The notes: generated from the letters alone by a model not told the origin. Shown: positions 1 through 10,740, counted from the stretch's first letter. The stretch is DNA of 64,000 nucleotides from Locusta migratoria (GCA_026315105.1 CM048745.1:790222890-790286889); one strand, 5' to 3'. A program made the numbers and translations.

Positions 1-380
1 CATACTCGAGCCAGCCTTCTGTCAGTGCACAAGTCGGAACAGTTCTCTATGGCGGTTCAGAACTATGTAATAGTACAAGACGTCTGTACCAACAAGCACA
101 TCAAAATTAGGGGCTTAAGTATTGATTTCTTCTGTCGATAAATCCCTTGAGGATTTTCTCCCCTTCCTTGCTAGCCATGGCCCACCTCCTACTACTAAAG
201 CAATCAGGGAGACGCAACAGAATTAGTGAATTAGGGTAAAATATATTTTCACGTATTCTTATTGTTATTATTAAGGACATTATACCCCATTATCCTTCTT
301 TATTACTATTAATATTGTTATTACTGGCTATATGCCCGTGCTTTGCAATGAATGATAGAGAATGCCTACTTTATACTACG
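1..380. other. Unassigned AT-rich sequence
   Basis: No coding potential or repeat family was recognised here. The stretch is AT-rich and ends where a tRNA-headed SINE (family D) begins. Confidence 0.4.
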
Positions 381-573
381 CATTCGGAAGGATGGTGGTT
401 CAAATCCACCTCCGGCATCCAGATTTAGGTTTTCCGTGATTTCCCTAAATCAGTCCAGGCATATGCCGGGATGGTTCCTTTGAAAGGGCACGGTCGTTTT
501 CCTTCCACATCCTTACCCAAACATTCCGAGCATGTACTCCGTCTCTAATGATCACGTTAAACTCCAAGCTTCC
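381..573 (+). repeat. SINE family D, 5'-truncated
   Basis: The stretch shows the box-B-like GGTTCAAATCC, then the body shared with copies at 7971 and 43321: a 'tttccctaaatc' block, 'gccgggatggttcctttgaaag', and a 'ctccgtctctaatg' tail. The tRNA-like box A is missing, so this is a 5'-truncated copy, and the tail carries an internal deletion. Confidence 0.7.
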
Positions 574-897
574 TACTCCTGTCCATACTATCATCTTTAA
601 GCAGTACGGAACTTCGTACAAATGGAATCCTTGTAGCATCACTTTGTCAATAAAGTCAGTTGTCCTAGTAAATAGATAGATTAGATTAGATTAGATTATT
701 TATTTGTTCCGTAGATCCATATTGAGGGGATCCTCGTGGATGTGGAACATGTCAAGAAACAAAATTTACAAGTTGAATAACAAATAATACTAATAATATA
801 AATACATACACTTATAATATAAATACAGATACATAATTTTTTAAGGTTTTTTTTTTTGTGATAATATAATAATACTAATATAGTATGAGTGCATGCA

Positions 898-3800
898 TCA
901 TTTGGTACAATTTAGAAATTCACTAATGGAGTAGAAGGAGTTGGCCACTAGAAAGTCTTTTAGGTTCCTCTTAAACTGATCTTTATTTGTAGCTAAATTT
1001 TTTATACTTGATGGTAAATTATTGAAAATGTGTGTTCCTGAGTAGTGGACCCCTTTTTGAACTAAAGTAAGTGCTTTTAAATCCTTGTGTAGATCATTTT
1101 TATTTCTAGTATTGTATGTATGAACTGAGCTGTTTGTTGGGAAAAGGGATATATTATTTATGACAAATTTCATTAAGGAATAAATATACTGAGAGGCAGT
1201 AGTTAATATACCCAGTTCTTTGAAGAGGCTTCTACAAGACGTCCGTGAATTTACTCCACAAATAATACGTATTACACGTTTTTGGACTCTGAAGACTTTT
1301 GACTGACTTGAAGAGCTACCCCAAAATATTATACCATATGACATTAAGGAATGAAAGTAAGCAAAGTATGCAAGCTTTGTTATTTTTATGTCTCCTATGT
1401 CTGATAACACTCGTATTGAAAATACAGATTTGTTGAGTCGTTTCTGCAGTTCTGTGGTGTGCTCCTCCCAACTAAATTTATTATCAAGCTGTAATCCCAG
1501 GAATTTAATTCTGTCAACCTCTTCTATCTGCTCTTCTTCATATTTAATGCATATGCTGTCAGGAAATCTCTTACATGTTCTGAACTGCATGTAGTGCGTC
1601 TTTTCAAAGTTTAATGACAATGAGTTGGCTTTAAACCATTTATTAATGTTCATGAAAATATCATTAGCAGACTTTTCTATCACTATACTTGACGTACTCT
1701 TTATTGCAATACTTGTATCATCTGCAAACAAAACGAACTCTGCTTCTGGTAGTGTAACTGATGAGAGATCATTAATGTACACAAGAAAAAGCAATGGCCC
1801 TAAGATGGATCCTTGTGGGACACCACATGTAATTTCTTCCCAACCCGATGATGACTGTTGGCCTAATTCACTAGTCACTTGCACTGTCACCCTTTGTTTC
1901 CTGTTAGTGAGGTACGACTTGAACCATTTTGCAGCATTTCCCGTGACCCCATAGAATTCTAATTTACTTAAAAGGATGTTATGGTCCACACAATCAAATG
2001 CCTTTGACAAATCACAGAAAATACCTGCTGCTTGCAATTTATTATCTAATGAATTAAGTACATTCTCACTGAAAGTGTAAATAGCCTTCTCAATATCGGA
2101 ACCTTTCAGAAATCCAAACTGTGTTCTAGACAATATGCCATTTGTGGTTAAGTGGTTGAGAAGCCGCTTGTACATTACCTTTTCTATAATTTTTGAGAAT
2201 GCTGGCAAAAGTGAAATGGGTCTGTAGTTTGATGGTATCTCTTTATCCCCCTTCTTGAAGAGAGGTTTAATATCTGCATATTTTAGCCAATCAGGAAATG
2301 TTCCCGTTATAACAGACTGGTTACACAAATAACTTAAGATTGTGCTAAGTTCACAAGAACACGCTTTAATTAACTTTGTTGATATTTCATCGTATCCACT
2401 GGAATTCTTTGTTTTTAAAGATTTTATTATGGAAGATATTTCTTGTGGTGAAGTGACTGACATATTCATGTGTGTGAAGTTATTTGTAAATGCTAGTTTC
2501 AAATATTCAAGCGCATTATTTACTGACCCAGACAATCCCATACTATCAGTAACGGATATAAAGTACTTGTTAAATAGATTTGCCACACTATGCCCATCAG
2601 TTACTAATGTCTCAGCTACTCTTAACCGTACCTGCTCTTGTTCCTTTCTGGTTCTACCAGTCTCTTCTTTCACTATATCCCATATTGTATTTATTTGGTT
2701 TCCTGATGTTGCTATCTTCTTTTCATAGTGCATTTGTTTAGATACCTGAATAACTTTTTTTAATATTTTACAGTATTCCTTATATTTAGTTAAATCATCA
2801 TCATTGCAACTACTCTTGGCTGATAGATACATACTCCTTTTTTTCTTACATGAAATCTTTATTCCTTGTGTAATCCAAGGTTTTATTATAGACTTCTGTT
2901 TAATTCGCGTTACTTTTAGAGGAAAACAGTTTTCAAACATGATACTAATATTATTAATGAATACATTATATTTTTCATTCATGCCATTAGCACTATATAC
3001 ATCTCTCCAGTTCATGTCTTTGAGGAGTTTTCTAAAATTTTCAATTTTTGGTGGGTTCACTACTCTCCTGTATGTACATTTTGCAGTCTTCATAATCTGT
3101 TTAGAATCTATACCTAAAACAAGGAGCTGCATATCATGATCTGACAGGCCATTTATTATTGGTTTTATGATATGATTTTGTTCCTTTGATTTGTCTATAA
3201 AAATATTATCAATTGCTGTCCTAGAGGTTTTAGTTACCCTAGTTGGAAAGTTTACAGTGTGTGTTAGATTGAAAGACAAAGTTACTGACTGCAATAAATT
3301 TTTACTGGAAGACTGCATAAGAAAATCTGTATTAAAGTCACCAGCAACCAGGATTTCTTTATTTCTTCCTGTTAAATAACCCAATAGAGCTTCTAGATGA
3401 TTTAGGAATAGATTATAATTTCCTGCAGGTGCTCGGTAAATAGTTACTATTATATAGCATCTGTTATGGAATTCTACTTCTGTTGCGCAAGCTTCTAAAT
3501 GCTGCTCTAGACAGAATTTATTTATATCAATATTCTTGAATTTATAGCAGTTTTTAATGAATGTGGCAACTCCTCCTCCCTCCATATCTACTCTACAGAA
3601 GTGTGAAGCTAAATTAAATCCTGGAATGTTTAACATATCTATACCAGTGGCCACATGATGTTCAGAGAGGCAAATTATGTCAATTGGGCTAGAGGAATCT
3701 ATTTCATCAATACAAATGAGTAGTTCATCAAGTTTATTTCTGAGTCCTGGAATATTTTGATGTAATAAAGATAACTGATATTGCATACTAATGGCTTGAG

Positions 3801-3909
3801 TAAGATTTACTGGAAGTTTCTGACTACTTTCTGTTAAATATTGTTTGCTAAAATCTATCTCCTGTTTATCTGCTTTTCCAAACTGAGGGTGTCTTACAAG
3901 CTCTCTCAA
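898..3909 (-). CDS. LINE ORF2: endonuclease-reverse transcriptase
   Basis: This 1003-residue protein nicks the target DNA and copies the element RNA at the nick (target-primed reverse transcription). The N-terminal third is an apurinic-type endonuclease: a 'LSEHH' catalytic-Glu segment, 'GDFNTDF', and a C-terminal 'SDHD' motif. The reverse transcriptase follows, with 'NYRPISLLP', 'QFGFLKGSD', 'DLSKAFDCVDH', 'GVPQGSILGPLLF' and the catalytic 'FADDTS'. A thumb and C-terminal region ending 'SEFLNCTK' completes it. Length is normal for CR1/Jockey-group ORF2. The first Met lies 24 bp after the ORF1 stop, so translation may depend on reinitiation or readthrough. No internal stop or frameshift is visible, unlike every other RT in this window. 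Confidence 0.93.
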   Translation of the reverse strand: MRELVRHPQFGKADKQEIDFSKQYLTESSQKLPVNLTQAISMQYQLSLLHQNIPGLRNKLDELLICIDEIDSSSPIDIICLSEHHVATGIDMLNIPGFNLASHFCRVDMEGGGVATFIKNCYKFKNIDINKFCLEQHLEACATEVEFHNRCYIIVTIYRAPAGNYNLFLNHLEALLGYLTGRNKEILVAGDFNTDFLMQSSSKNLLQSVTLSFNLTHTVNFPTRVTKTSRTAIDNIFIDKSKEQNHIIKPIINGLSDHDMQLLVLGIDSKQIMKTAKCTYRRVVNPPKIENFRKLLKDMNWRDVYSANGMNEKYNVFINNISIMFENCFPLKVTRIKQKSIIKPWITQGIKISCKKKRSMYLSAKSSCNDDDLTKYKEYCKILKKVIQVSKQMHYEKKIATSGNQINTIWDIVKEETGRTRKEQEQVRLRVAETLVTDGHSVANLFNKYFISVTDSMGLSGSVNNALEYLKLAFTNNFTHMNMSVTSPQEISSIIKSLKTKNSSGYDEISTKLIKACSCELSTILSYLCNQSVITGTFPDWLKYADIKPLFKKGDKEIPSNYRPISLLPAFSKIIEKVMYKRLLNHLTTNGILSRTQFGFLKGSDIEKAIYTFSENVLNSLDNKLQAAGIFCDLSKAFDCVDHNILLSKLEFYGVTGNAAKWFKSYLTNRKQRVTVQVTSELGQQSSSGWEEITCGVPQGSILGPLLFLVYINDLSSVTLPEAEFVLFADDTSIAIKSTSSIVIEKSANDIFMNINKWFKANSLSLNFEKTHYMQFRTCKRFPDSICIKYEEEQIEEVDRIKFLGLQLDNKFSWEEHTTELQKRLNKSVFSIRVLSDIGDIKITKLAYFAYFHSLMSYGIIFWGSSSSQSKVFRVQKRVIRIICGVNSRTSCRSLFKELGILTTASQYIYSLMKFVINNISLFPTNSSVHTYNTRNKNDLHKDLKALTLVQKGVHYSGTHIFNNLPSSIKNLATNKDQFKRNLKDFLVANSFYSISEFLNCTK

Positions 3910-3933
3910 AACTGGTTTTCTTCCCCCCCCTCC

Positions 3934-4953
3934 CTATCCTAAAAAAGGCATCCCTCTGACACCTGTAACCACTGGTATTTTACCATTTGTGACAGTGCCC
4001 CCCCGTAAGTTACTTGCGATCAACCCAGACAATTTTCCCTTCCCTTTCCTGTTGAGGTGAAGGCCATGCCTAGTATAGTCCCACCTACAGATATCATCCA
4101 CAGGAATCAAACCAATATGGGACCCCATATCTGACATGAGTAGCCGTTCCAACTCCAAGTTTACTCTCCTGACAGAAGAGTTCAAATGAGGCCGATCATG
4201 GCGACTCAAGACAGATACAAATCCCACACTAGTATGCTTCGTTGCCGATGATATCTTCACCAGGTCACACTCTATAGAATATTCACAGTTTCTGTCAATG
4301 CTGTTTCCCGGACCACCCACTATAACCACGGTATCCTCCATTGTGAAATCCTTACATAAAGAACCTATATCCTCTGTTACCTGACCCAGGCCCGCATTTG
4401 GTTTGAAAACGTTTGTGACCTGGTACCCTGGTCCTAGCTCTTCCTGCAGTAGTTGGCCAACACCTCTACCATGGGAACTACCTAAAAACAAGACTTTCTT
4501 TCTTTTCTCAGTTTTCCCTACCTTTTTCAAGTCCTTTTTGAAAGTCTGTTGTGTCCTTTCTACAGTTACAGCTACATGAGGCTCATCCGATCCTGACTGA
4601 GGCAACAGGTCAAATCTATTTTTCACATTAAGGACAAAGCTGTCTGAGACTGTCCTAAGTCTGTTCCCCCTCTTACCTGTTGCCACTTCCCACCGCTGTT
4701 CACCCTTCTCCCTCCTTAACCTGCTCAGAGTCTCCCTTGCCTTATCTAATTCAGCTTGAAGAGCTGCAATTTTCCCCTCCTGTTCCATTATTTTCCTATC
4801 TCTATTGCAGATCCTACAAAACCACTGGTGAGCCTCATTTACATCCCCATTTCCCACGCCACTACATTCGCCCCAATGAAAAAAACCACTACAACCATCA
4901 CACCACACCCCGGAACTAACGATCCTACGGCATGTCACGCACTTCTCACCCAT
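3934..4953 (-). CDS. LINE ORF1: PHD finger, coiled coil, SGNH esterase
   Basis: This 339-residue protein is the presumed nucleic-acid-binding or chaperone partner of ORF2 in the retrotransposition particle. Residues 5-49 form a C4HC3 PHD-like zinc finger (C5, C8, C18, C21, H26, C30, C46, C49). Residues about 55-90 are rich in E, K and L with coiled-coil character. From about residue 150 an SGNH/GDSL-type fold is suggested by 'LFLGSSHGRG' (158-164 is the nucleophile loop), 'GGPGN' (213-217, the usual G-x-N block) and 'HGLHLN' (His299, the usual catalytic His block). A PHD finger plus esterase is known for ORF1 of CR1-type LINEs. The start is the first Met, just before the zinc finger. Whether the esterase is active cannot be read from the sequence. 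Confidence 0.88.
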   Translation of the reverse strand: MGEKCVTCRRIVSSGVWCDGCSGFFHWGECSGVGNGDVNEAHQWFCRICNRDRKIMEQEGKIAALQAELDKARETLSRLRREKGEQRWEVATGKRGNRLRTVSDSFVLNVKNRFDLLPQSGSDEPHVAVTVERTQQTFKKDLKKVGKTEKRKKVLFLGSSHGRGVGQLLQEELGPGYQVTNVFKPNAGLGQVTEDIGSLCKDFTMEDTVVIVGGPGNSIDRNCEYSIECDLVKISSATKHTSVGFVSVLSRHDRPHLNSSVRRVNLELERLLMSDMGSHIGLIPVDDICRWDYTRHGLHLNRKGKGKLSGLIASNLRGGTVTNGKIPVVTGVRGMPFLG

Positions 4954-5539
4954 GGTAAAAATAGAAATCGTAAAAAACTTGATTAAGTACTGACTAAAAC
5001 GTAAAAGTTACACCAAGAGACACTAAAATCTGTTCACGCAAATATAATTAACTGAAAGGGCACTGGATATAAAGAAACTCGGTCACGAAAACAAAAATTA
5101 GGCCTAAAAAAAAAACACGCTCACGAAAACAAAATTTAGGCCTATAAACACGGATTACTATATTCACTTTTGATAAATCACGAAATTTACGTCTGACAAA
5201 CTTTATAAATCCTAACTACTGTACGCCGCGAGTGAAAAATAGAACGATCGGTAATTAGAAATAAGTTTTAGTCACTGTTTACAACGATTCGCGCGAGTTA
5301 AATTAGGCCTACAACTACGTGCTATAGGCGCGACAGGTAAAATAAACTTTTTACACCGTTTTTCCTTATTTAACACTACACTAACACTTCCACTAATGTA
5401 ACAACACTTATATTATATTTATAACAACTGCAAACGATTAAATATAGCTTAAAAACAACGATTTTTGTAATTATTTACTGGAGCAAATACTCGAAACGTT
5501 CGCGCGGGCGCAGTGTTACCAACAGTCCTCATCCTTGTA

Positions 5540-6050
5540 GCAGTTCGTGTGTACTGCGAAAGCACGCATGGTTATTGATAAACGTAACTGATTCAAAATC
5601 TAATAATTACGAACCCAAATCACATAGCAAACTCCATAAAACCGATAGTCCTTGCAAAAAAGTCTAATATAAATTACATCTGTCGATAAAAGCGAAGAAA
5701 TTTTATTTTTTAATACGAATGAAAGGTGTAAACAGAAGAAATGTCATTAGTTTTTAATACACACTATGATATCAGTAGTCGCAGCTCACTGTTAGTTTGC
5801 AATTGTAGAAATAAGATTGCAGCGATTGATTCTGCGAATGATGTACTGTTACAAAAATAATTTTCTTACAGAGGTAATACATGCAAAACGGCCATCTATT
5901 GTTTCTTTGGTGCAGTAGGAATTAACAGCGCATGTAATAATTCCTTGCCATACTAACGCCATACTTAGAAACATGAAAAGAAAAACCGCAACAGCTCCAT
6001 GAATTAATTCTTTGGTGCACTATGTTATTACCGGCAGCCTACTTACAAGC
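5540..6050. other. Unassigned sequence upstream of the LINE
   Basis: AT-rich sequence with no recognisable ORF or repeat. The first few bases may belong to the LINE 5' UTR, because its boundary is uncertain. Confidence 0.35.
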
Positions 6051-6054
6051 GTAG

Positions 6055-6390
6055 CATAAACTTAAAACTTCAAATTACGATATCTTTTCTCCCCCGATCC
6101 GAATTTAATAAAATGAAGCCTTTATCTAACCGCACGATATGCTCAAGTTACCTGTGAGAAGGCTATGAAAATTCGTCTTGTAGTTTTGTAGATTAACGTG
6201 CTCAAAGAGACAGACACACATGTTGATCTTAGATAGAAAACTTTAAATTACAATAACTTTTTTCTACGTGTTCCGATTTTTATGGAAGTAAGTCTGTAGG
6301 TTGCCGGAAGAAATTCTATGTTTCCTTGTGAAAACCCCATGCAAATTCGTGAAGATGTTTTGGAGATGAGAGGTTTCTAATAGATGGACA
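6055..6390 (+). repeat. About two degenerate 170-bp tandem units, Helitron-associated
   Basis: Two imperfect units each contain a 'ttacctgtga...ccat' block, an 'aaattcgt...agttttg.aga' block, 'acagacagaca' and 'aaactttaaattac'. The same unit recurs at 34165-34400, 35010-35160 and 36205-36650, where it abuts a Helitron-like 5' end. It is therefore probably Helitron-derived filler. Confidence 0.55.
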
Positions 6391-6397
6391 GACATAC

Positions 6398-6745
6398 AGG
6401 AAGCACTGGATGCAGCAAGTGAGACACAAGATGGAATTAAAATAGGAACAAAAATAAATGTAGTGGCCTTTGCTGATGATGTAGCTCTAATCGCTGAAAA
6501 TATGAATGACTTTAAAATACTAGCAGAAAGGCTCTTACAAAAAACAAAGGAAGTTGGTTTGGAAGTAAATGAGGATAAAACAAAATTCACGAGGGTGGAA
6601 AGAAAAAATTGCACAAAAAGGCAAGACACTCTGAAAATCATAAACCATATTTTTGAAGAAGCAGATGAGTTCAAATATCTGGGAGTATTAATAAACAACA
6701 AAAATGAGGAGAAGCAAGAAAGAAAGGGGAGAGACCAAGCTGCAT
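6398..6745 (+). pseudogene. LINE reverse-transcriptase fragment
   Basis: The translation keeps the RT catalytic box 'VAFADDVALIAENM', then 'GLEVNEDKTKF' and 'EFKYLGVLINNK', which are palm and thumb motifs of a non-LTR RT. It differs from the CR1 and RTE copies elsewhere in the window, so it is a separate LINE lineage. Only about 110 residues survive, cut off on both sides. Confidence 0.75.
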
Positions 6746-6822
6746 CTAGACCATCACACCAACTCACTAACTATTGTTATCCGATTTTTTTCACTAAAAA
6801 CTAAAATAAAAACTTTGAACAG

Positions 6823-7332
6823 TGGCCGTTACATTTCAGATGTGTTACGACCCGTGGCTCTACCCTTCATTCGATCCCTGCGACACCCTACATTGCAGCA
6901 GGATAATGCACGACTGCATGTTGCAGGTCCTGTACGGGCATTTCTGATGACGGAAAATGTTCGACTGCTGCCCTGGCCAGCACATTCTCCAGATCTCTCA
7001 CCAATTGAAAACGTCTGGTCAATGGTGGCCGAGCAACTGGCACGTCATAATACACGTCACTACTCTTGATGAACTGTGGTATCGTGTTGACGCTGCATGG
7101 CCATCTGTACCTGTACACGCCATCCAAGCTCTGTTTGACTCAATGCCCAGGCGTATCAATGGCGTTACTATGGCCAGAGGTGCTTGTTCTGGGTACTGAT
7201 TCCTCAGGGTCTATGTACCCAAATTTCGTGAAAATGTAATCACATGTCAGTTCTAGTATAACATATTTGTCCAATGAATACCCGTTTATCATCTGCATTT
7301 CTTCTTGTAGCAATTTTAATGGCCTGTAGTGT
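6823..7332 (+). pseudogene. Tc1-like transposase, C-terminal remnant
   Basis: The translation contains 'RYISDVLRP', 'LQQDNARLHVA' (second catalytic Asp) and 'PWPAHSPDLSPIENVW' (catalytic Glu in the ENVW box), typical of Tc1 DDE transposases. The final portion, ending 'MARGACSGY', is in another frame, so a frameshift lies near 7045. The N-terminal HTH and first Asp are missing. The noncoding tail to about 7332 resembles a Tc1 3' flank. The open frame runs in from the adjacent LINE fragment, so the join is a chance fusion of two dead TEs. Confidence 0.8.
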
Positions 7333-7379
7333 ATCACCTATTTCAATTTGACCCAAAAGGTTTGACACACCTTGCATAT

Positions 7380-7562
7380 CCGCGCGGGGCTGACCACGCG
7401 GAGTGAGGTGCCATTTCACAGATTGCGTGGCCGGTCCCTCCGGAGGTTCTAGTCCTCCCTCCGGTATGGTTATGTGCATTGTGCTTAGCATAAGTTAAAG
7501 TTGTGTGTCAGTTTATGAACCGATGACATCAGCAATTTAGTCCCTTAGCATTTTTTTTTAAA
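7380..7562 (+). repeat. SINE family C
   Basis: A tRNA-like head includes the box-B-like 'GGAGGTTCTAGTCCTCC', followed by the family-C body: 'taagttaaag..gtgt..gt', 'gaaccgatga' and a 'gtcccttagca' end with a T run. Related copies lie at 13381, 19629 and 20648. Confidence 0.65.
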
Positions 7563-7970
7563 TTAAAAGCAATTGTGTATGTTCTCCCAACATGTTCAAT
7601 CGCTAATTATGACGAATGTCTAGTTGGTTAAATTTCAAGATGTGGTCGGGAACAAGATAATTAACAGTCGAGGAAGAATGATGAAGTGGCTAGTCACAGG
7701 CACATGAAGATATTGTACTGATAAATATTTAACCCCCACCCCCCTTGTGGAGGCTAAGATCACTCTCCAGTGTGCAATGTGCCTGAGGATAAAAGAGTGC
7801 CCCAGATGTGGTTTTATTGGACCTTTACAAGCTTTGTGTTAGTGGTTGTAGGATATTACAGCAATCCAAGTTTACATACATGTTTCCTAAGCTAGCACAC
7901 ATTGGTTTTAGAGAGTCTGTTGAATCGCATTTTTCAGCAATCTCCGGTTTCTTAAACCCGCTTATGACAC
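7563..7970. other. Unassigned sequence
   Basis: No ORF or repeat family recognised. A C-rich patch is at about 7733-7745. Confidence 0.35.
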
Positions 7971-8210
7971 CGAGCGAGGCGGCGCAGTGGTAACAATCTG
8001 GATTCACATTCCGAAACCACCTCCGTCCATCCAAAATTAGGTGTTCCGTGGTTTCCCTAAATCACTCCAGTCAAATGCCGGGGTGGTTCCTTTGAAAGAC
8101 ACGGCCGATTTCCTTCCCCATCCTTACCCTAATATCCGAGCGTGAACTCCGTCTCTAATGGCCACGCTGTCGACGGGACGCTAAACCGCCGTTTCGTTTC
8201 TTCCTTGTTC
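7971..8210 (+). repeat. SINE family D, near full length
   Basis: A box-A-like 'GAGGCGGCGCAGTGGTAA' is followed by a degenerate box B, then the family-D body ('tttccctaaatca', 'gccggggtggttcctttgaaag', 'tccgtctctaatggccacg') and a 'gacgggacgctaaacc' end. It is the most complete D copy in the window. Confidence 0.75.
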
Positions 8211-8539
8211 TCCTTTGTACACGCGCAATGTTGTGGCTATTAAACCGTATCTGGCTCCACACAGTTGAACACTAAGCCACTAGAGGTAGTAGAACAGTCT
8301 TACAATCACTTTTGTAAACAAGAGGCAGTTTCCCAGGAAACGAATAGGTCGTTCGTTAACTCGTTCTAAATCTATGGGCTCGTTCCTTTCATATCCCTCC
8401 ATGCCAGACATTGCAATGATGACTGACTCCAGTTTCCTACGTTTTCCTAACGATGCACTCCAAGGCTACTGTGGTTCCACAGATCATTATATTTCCTGAG
8501 GCATATATCTACATTTAGATTTAAATTACAAATTTTAGC

Positions 8540-8705
8540 AAAAATGTTCAAATGTTTGTAAAGTCTATGGGACTTAACTACGGGGCTATCAGTCCCTAAA
8601 CTTACAAACTACTTATGAACTACTTACGAACTTACGAACCCCCGACCGTAGTGGCCGTGCGGACCGTGACTGGAGCGCCTTAGTCCCCTCGGCCACCGCG
8701 GGCGG
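8540..8705 (-). repeat. SINE family A
   Basis: Reverse-complement copy with tail motif 'caaacatttgaacatt' and a tRNA-like head, missing about 30 bp around the 'gggcatggatatttgtgcc' segment. It is flanked by an 11-bp target-site duplication, CAAATTTTAGC (8529-8539 and 8706-8716). Confidence 0.85.
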
Positions 8706-8716
8706 CAAATTTTAGC

Positions 8717-9122
8717 TACAGGAAGTTTCCGAAAGTGGAGAACATTCGTTTTCTTTAATGACTCCGGATAATTCATCGTTCAGCATACAGAAAATCAGCA
8801 CCGTCACATATATACTGTTTAATTCGCAGGTGCACATAAATTATATAGTATTCGAATTGTGGTTGATTCCGCCTTATGCAAGACACTTTTTGTTTTATTT
8901 AAATACCCAAACTAGTTTTGGCACTTATTGTGCCATCTTCCGTGGGTTTCTGTAGTTTATTTTATTTTGTCATTCGCAGGATATGCATGTGCATTGATTG
9001 TGGAATGATGAATTTTGACAACCTGTCATATTTGAGCTGTGGTGTTGCTGCTCGTTTGTTTGTAGCGTGTTCTTATGTCTTCAGTGTGATTTTTGCTGTG
9101 AAACAGCACTGTTTACATCACC

Positions 9123-9164
<42 letters not shown>

Positions 9165-9198
9165 GCATTGCCTCCTCCAAGGATTCTGGGCACTCATA
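8717..9198. other. Unassigned sequence with T24/A18 junction
   Basis: No gene recognised. T24 at 9123-9146 runs directly into A18 at 9147-9164, a perfect hairpin-forming junction. Such T/A junctions can mark head-to-head tails or replication slippage. Confidence 0.4.
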
Positions 9199-9202
9199 TT
9201 AA

Positions 9203-10740
9203 CCACTTATTGCCGGTTGTCGCAAATTCGCCTCATACCGTTGTGACCCATATATATGGAAGAATAAGTGTTTTCAGACCCCAGCGCCGGTTATATCAGA
9301 TTCTACAGGGACCGACGCAGTGCGTGTGACATGTTCTATTATCTACCGAGCATTGACTGTCTTTCTAAGGCAAAATTTGTGTATTGTGTGCGTGTTGCTA
9401 ACCAAGACCTGAGTTTGTGTTCATTGTTCCGTGAAATACATCTAAATACAGGGGTAAGTTTCATTTTGAAAATTATATTTCGTTTTTCTAATATCTTTTA
9501 AGTATTTTATATCAAATTTAGACGTGATAAAGCAGATAAAGCTTTCAGTGAACACGTAAATACGGTTTGTGTAAAATATGCATCATCAGGCACTTGGGCA
9601 CCTTTATGGGCAAATGCAAGCGATAAAATAGAACGAAGAAAGGACGATAATTTCCATTCGTCTTTACCGCTAACTTCCTTCACTGACAGACTTTTTTTGC
9701 GTTTTTGTACCTTTATTTATAAAAACTATCAATGGATTTATGAGGCAAAAGAAATCTCAATGCAATTAACTTTGTTTACACTTCACTCCTGGCGTGCTGA
9801 GGAAGTTCTAATGAATTATTGTCGCTCTACACTTTTTTTAGCAATGTATCCGAAGTCCTTTTATGTCACAAAGAAAGTAAACACGTTTGAAAACACGTGT
9901 GCCACCTGCAGCCGAAAGTGATGATAGTTGCCTAAGTGACTCCGAAGAAAGTGCCGATGAATATAATCCAACCAAATGGTTTGACAACAGAGGTGTAATT
10001 CTTGCCAGTACATTTGCATCTGCTCATCCGGTGAGCACAATAAAAAGATGAGACCGAAAAAAAAAGCACGCACTCAAGTACCATGCCCTAGCATTGTTAC
10101 AGTTTGCAATACATTCATGGTGGGGGTTGATTTACTTGACGCTCTAATTTCCTATTATAGGATTTTCGTAAAGTCAAGGAAATATTACCATAGATTGTTT
10201 TTCCACCTAGTTGATCTTGTGATAGTGAATTCGTGGTTGCAGTATCGAAGGGACTATGGTGCTTTGAAAATTCTCCGTCGCAAATAAAACGATCTTCTGG
10301 AATTCAAATCCACTATAGCAGATGCTCTCTGTAAGCAAGGAAAAGACATGACACGAAAAAAGAGATGTAGGCCCTCACTAAGTATGGAAACGGAAATTCA
10401 ACGATAGAAGCGTCGGGGTCCTATGAAACCAGTCCCTGATAAATCTACCCATAGCGACGGAGTACGTCATTGGCCTTGTGTAACAGGAAGGCAAAGATGC
10501 AAAAGACCCAGCTGTATAAATGTTATGAGAACAATAAAATAGTTTCCCTCAATTAAGAGTTTTAAGCGTTTTATTTCTCAAATGCCTGTTGTCGCAAATT
10601 TGACACATGCCTAATTATACCAACTATATATAACATTTCTTATATTTGATGTTATAAATGGTCTAAGACCCCAATATTGAGCACAATAAATGATTTTGGA
10701 TTTTTTTCTTGCAGCAGAAATTAATTCAGGCATTAAGTGG
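9203..10740 (+). mobile_element. Decayed piggyBac-like element
   Basis: TTAA duplications (9199-9202 and 10741-10744) flank inverted termini CCACTTATTGCC and GGCATTAAGTGG. Just inside each end is a shared 'gttgtcgcaaatt' block and a 'cagacccca / taagacccca' block. TTAA targeting plus a piggyBac-type transposase fragment inside (see 9970-10287) fit the piggyBac superfamily. At about 1.54 kb it is shorter than an autonomous element. Confidence 0.85.
9970..10287 (+). pseudogene. piggyBac-type transposase C-terminal remnant
   Basis: The translation reads 'KWFDNRGVILAS', then after a frame change 'VPCPSIVTVCNTFMVGVDLL', 'SRKYYHRLFFHLVDL' and 'VNSWLQYRRDYG'. This is the conserved C-terminal part of the DDE_Tnp_1_7 family. 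The fragment lies in the right half of the TTAA-flanked element and in the expected orientation. The N-terminal half (about 9490-9900) is too decayed to assign by eye. It cannot be functional. Confidence 0.82.

Larger units (their letters stand above)
676..5530 (-). mobile_element. Full-length CR1-group non-LTR retrotransposon
   Basis: This is a complete two-ORF LINE read right to left: 5' UTR (about 4954-5530), ORF1, a 24-bp gap, ORF2, a 3' UTR of about 200 bp, then an (ATTAG)n tail at 676-698. The sibling copy at 57348-58890 ends in the same tail, which fixes the 3' end. The 5' end is not fixed: I saw no sibling copy reaching that far and no clear target-site duplication, so 5530 is approximate. 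Both ORFs are open, which in a region this decayed suggests recent insertion. The CR1 assignment rests on ORF1 (PHD finger plus SGNH esterase) and the RT motifs; the exact clade needs a tree. Confidence 0.85.

Noticed and set aside
1625..3139. Plus-strand ORFs opposite the LINE ORF2
   Set aside because: Antisense shadows of a well-supported RT coding sequence.
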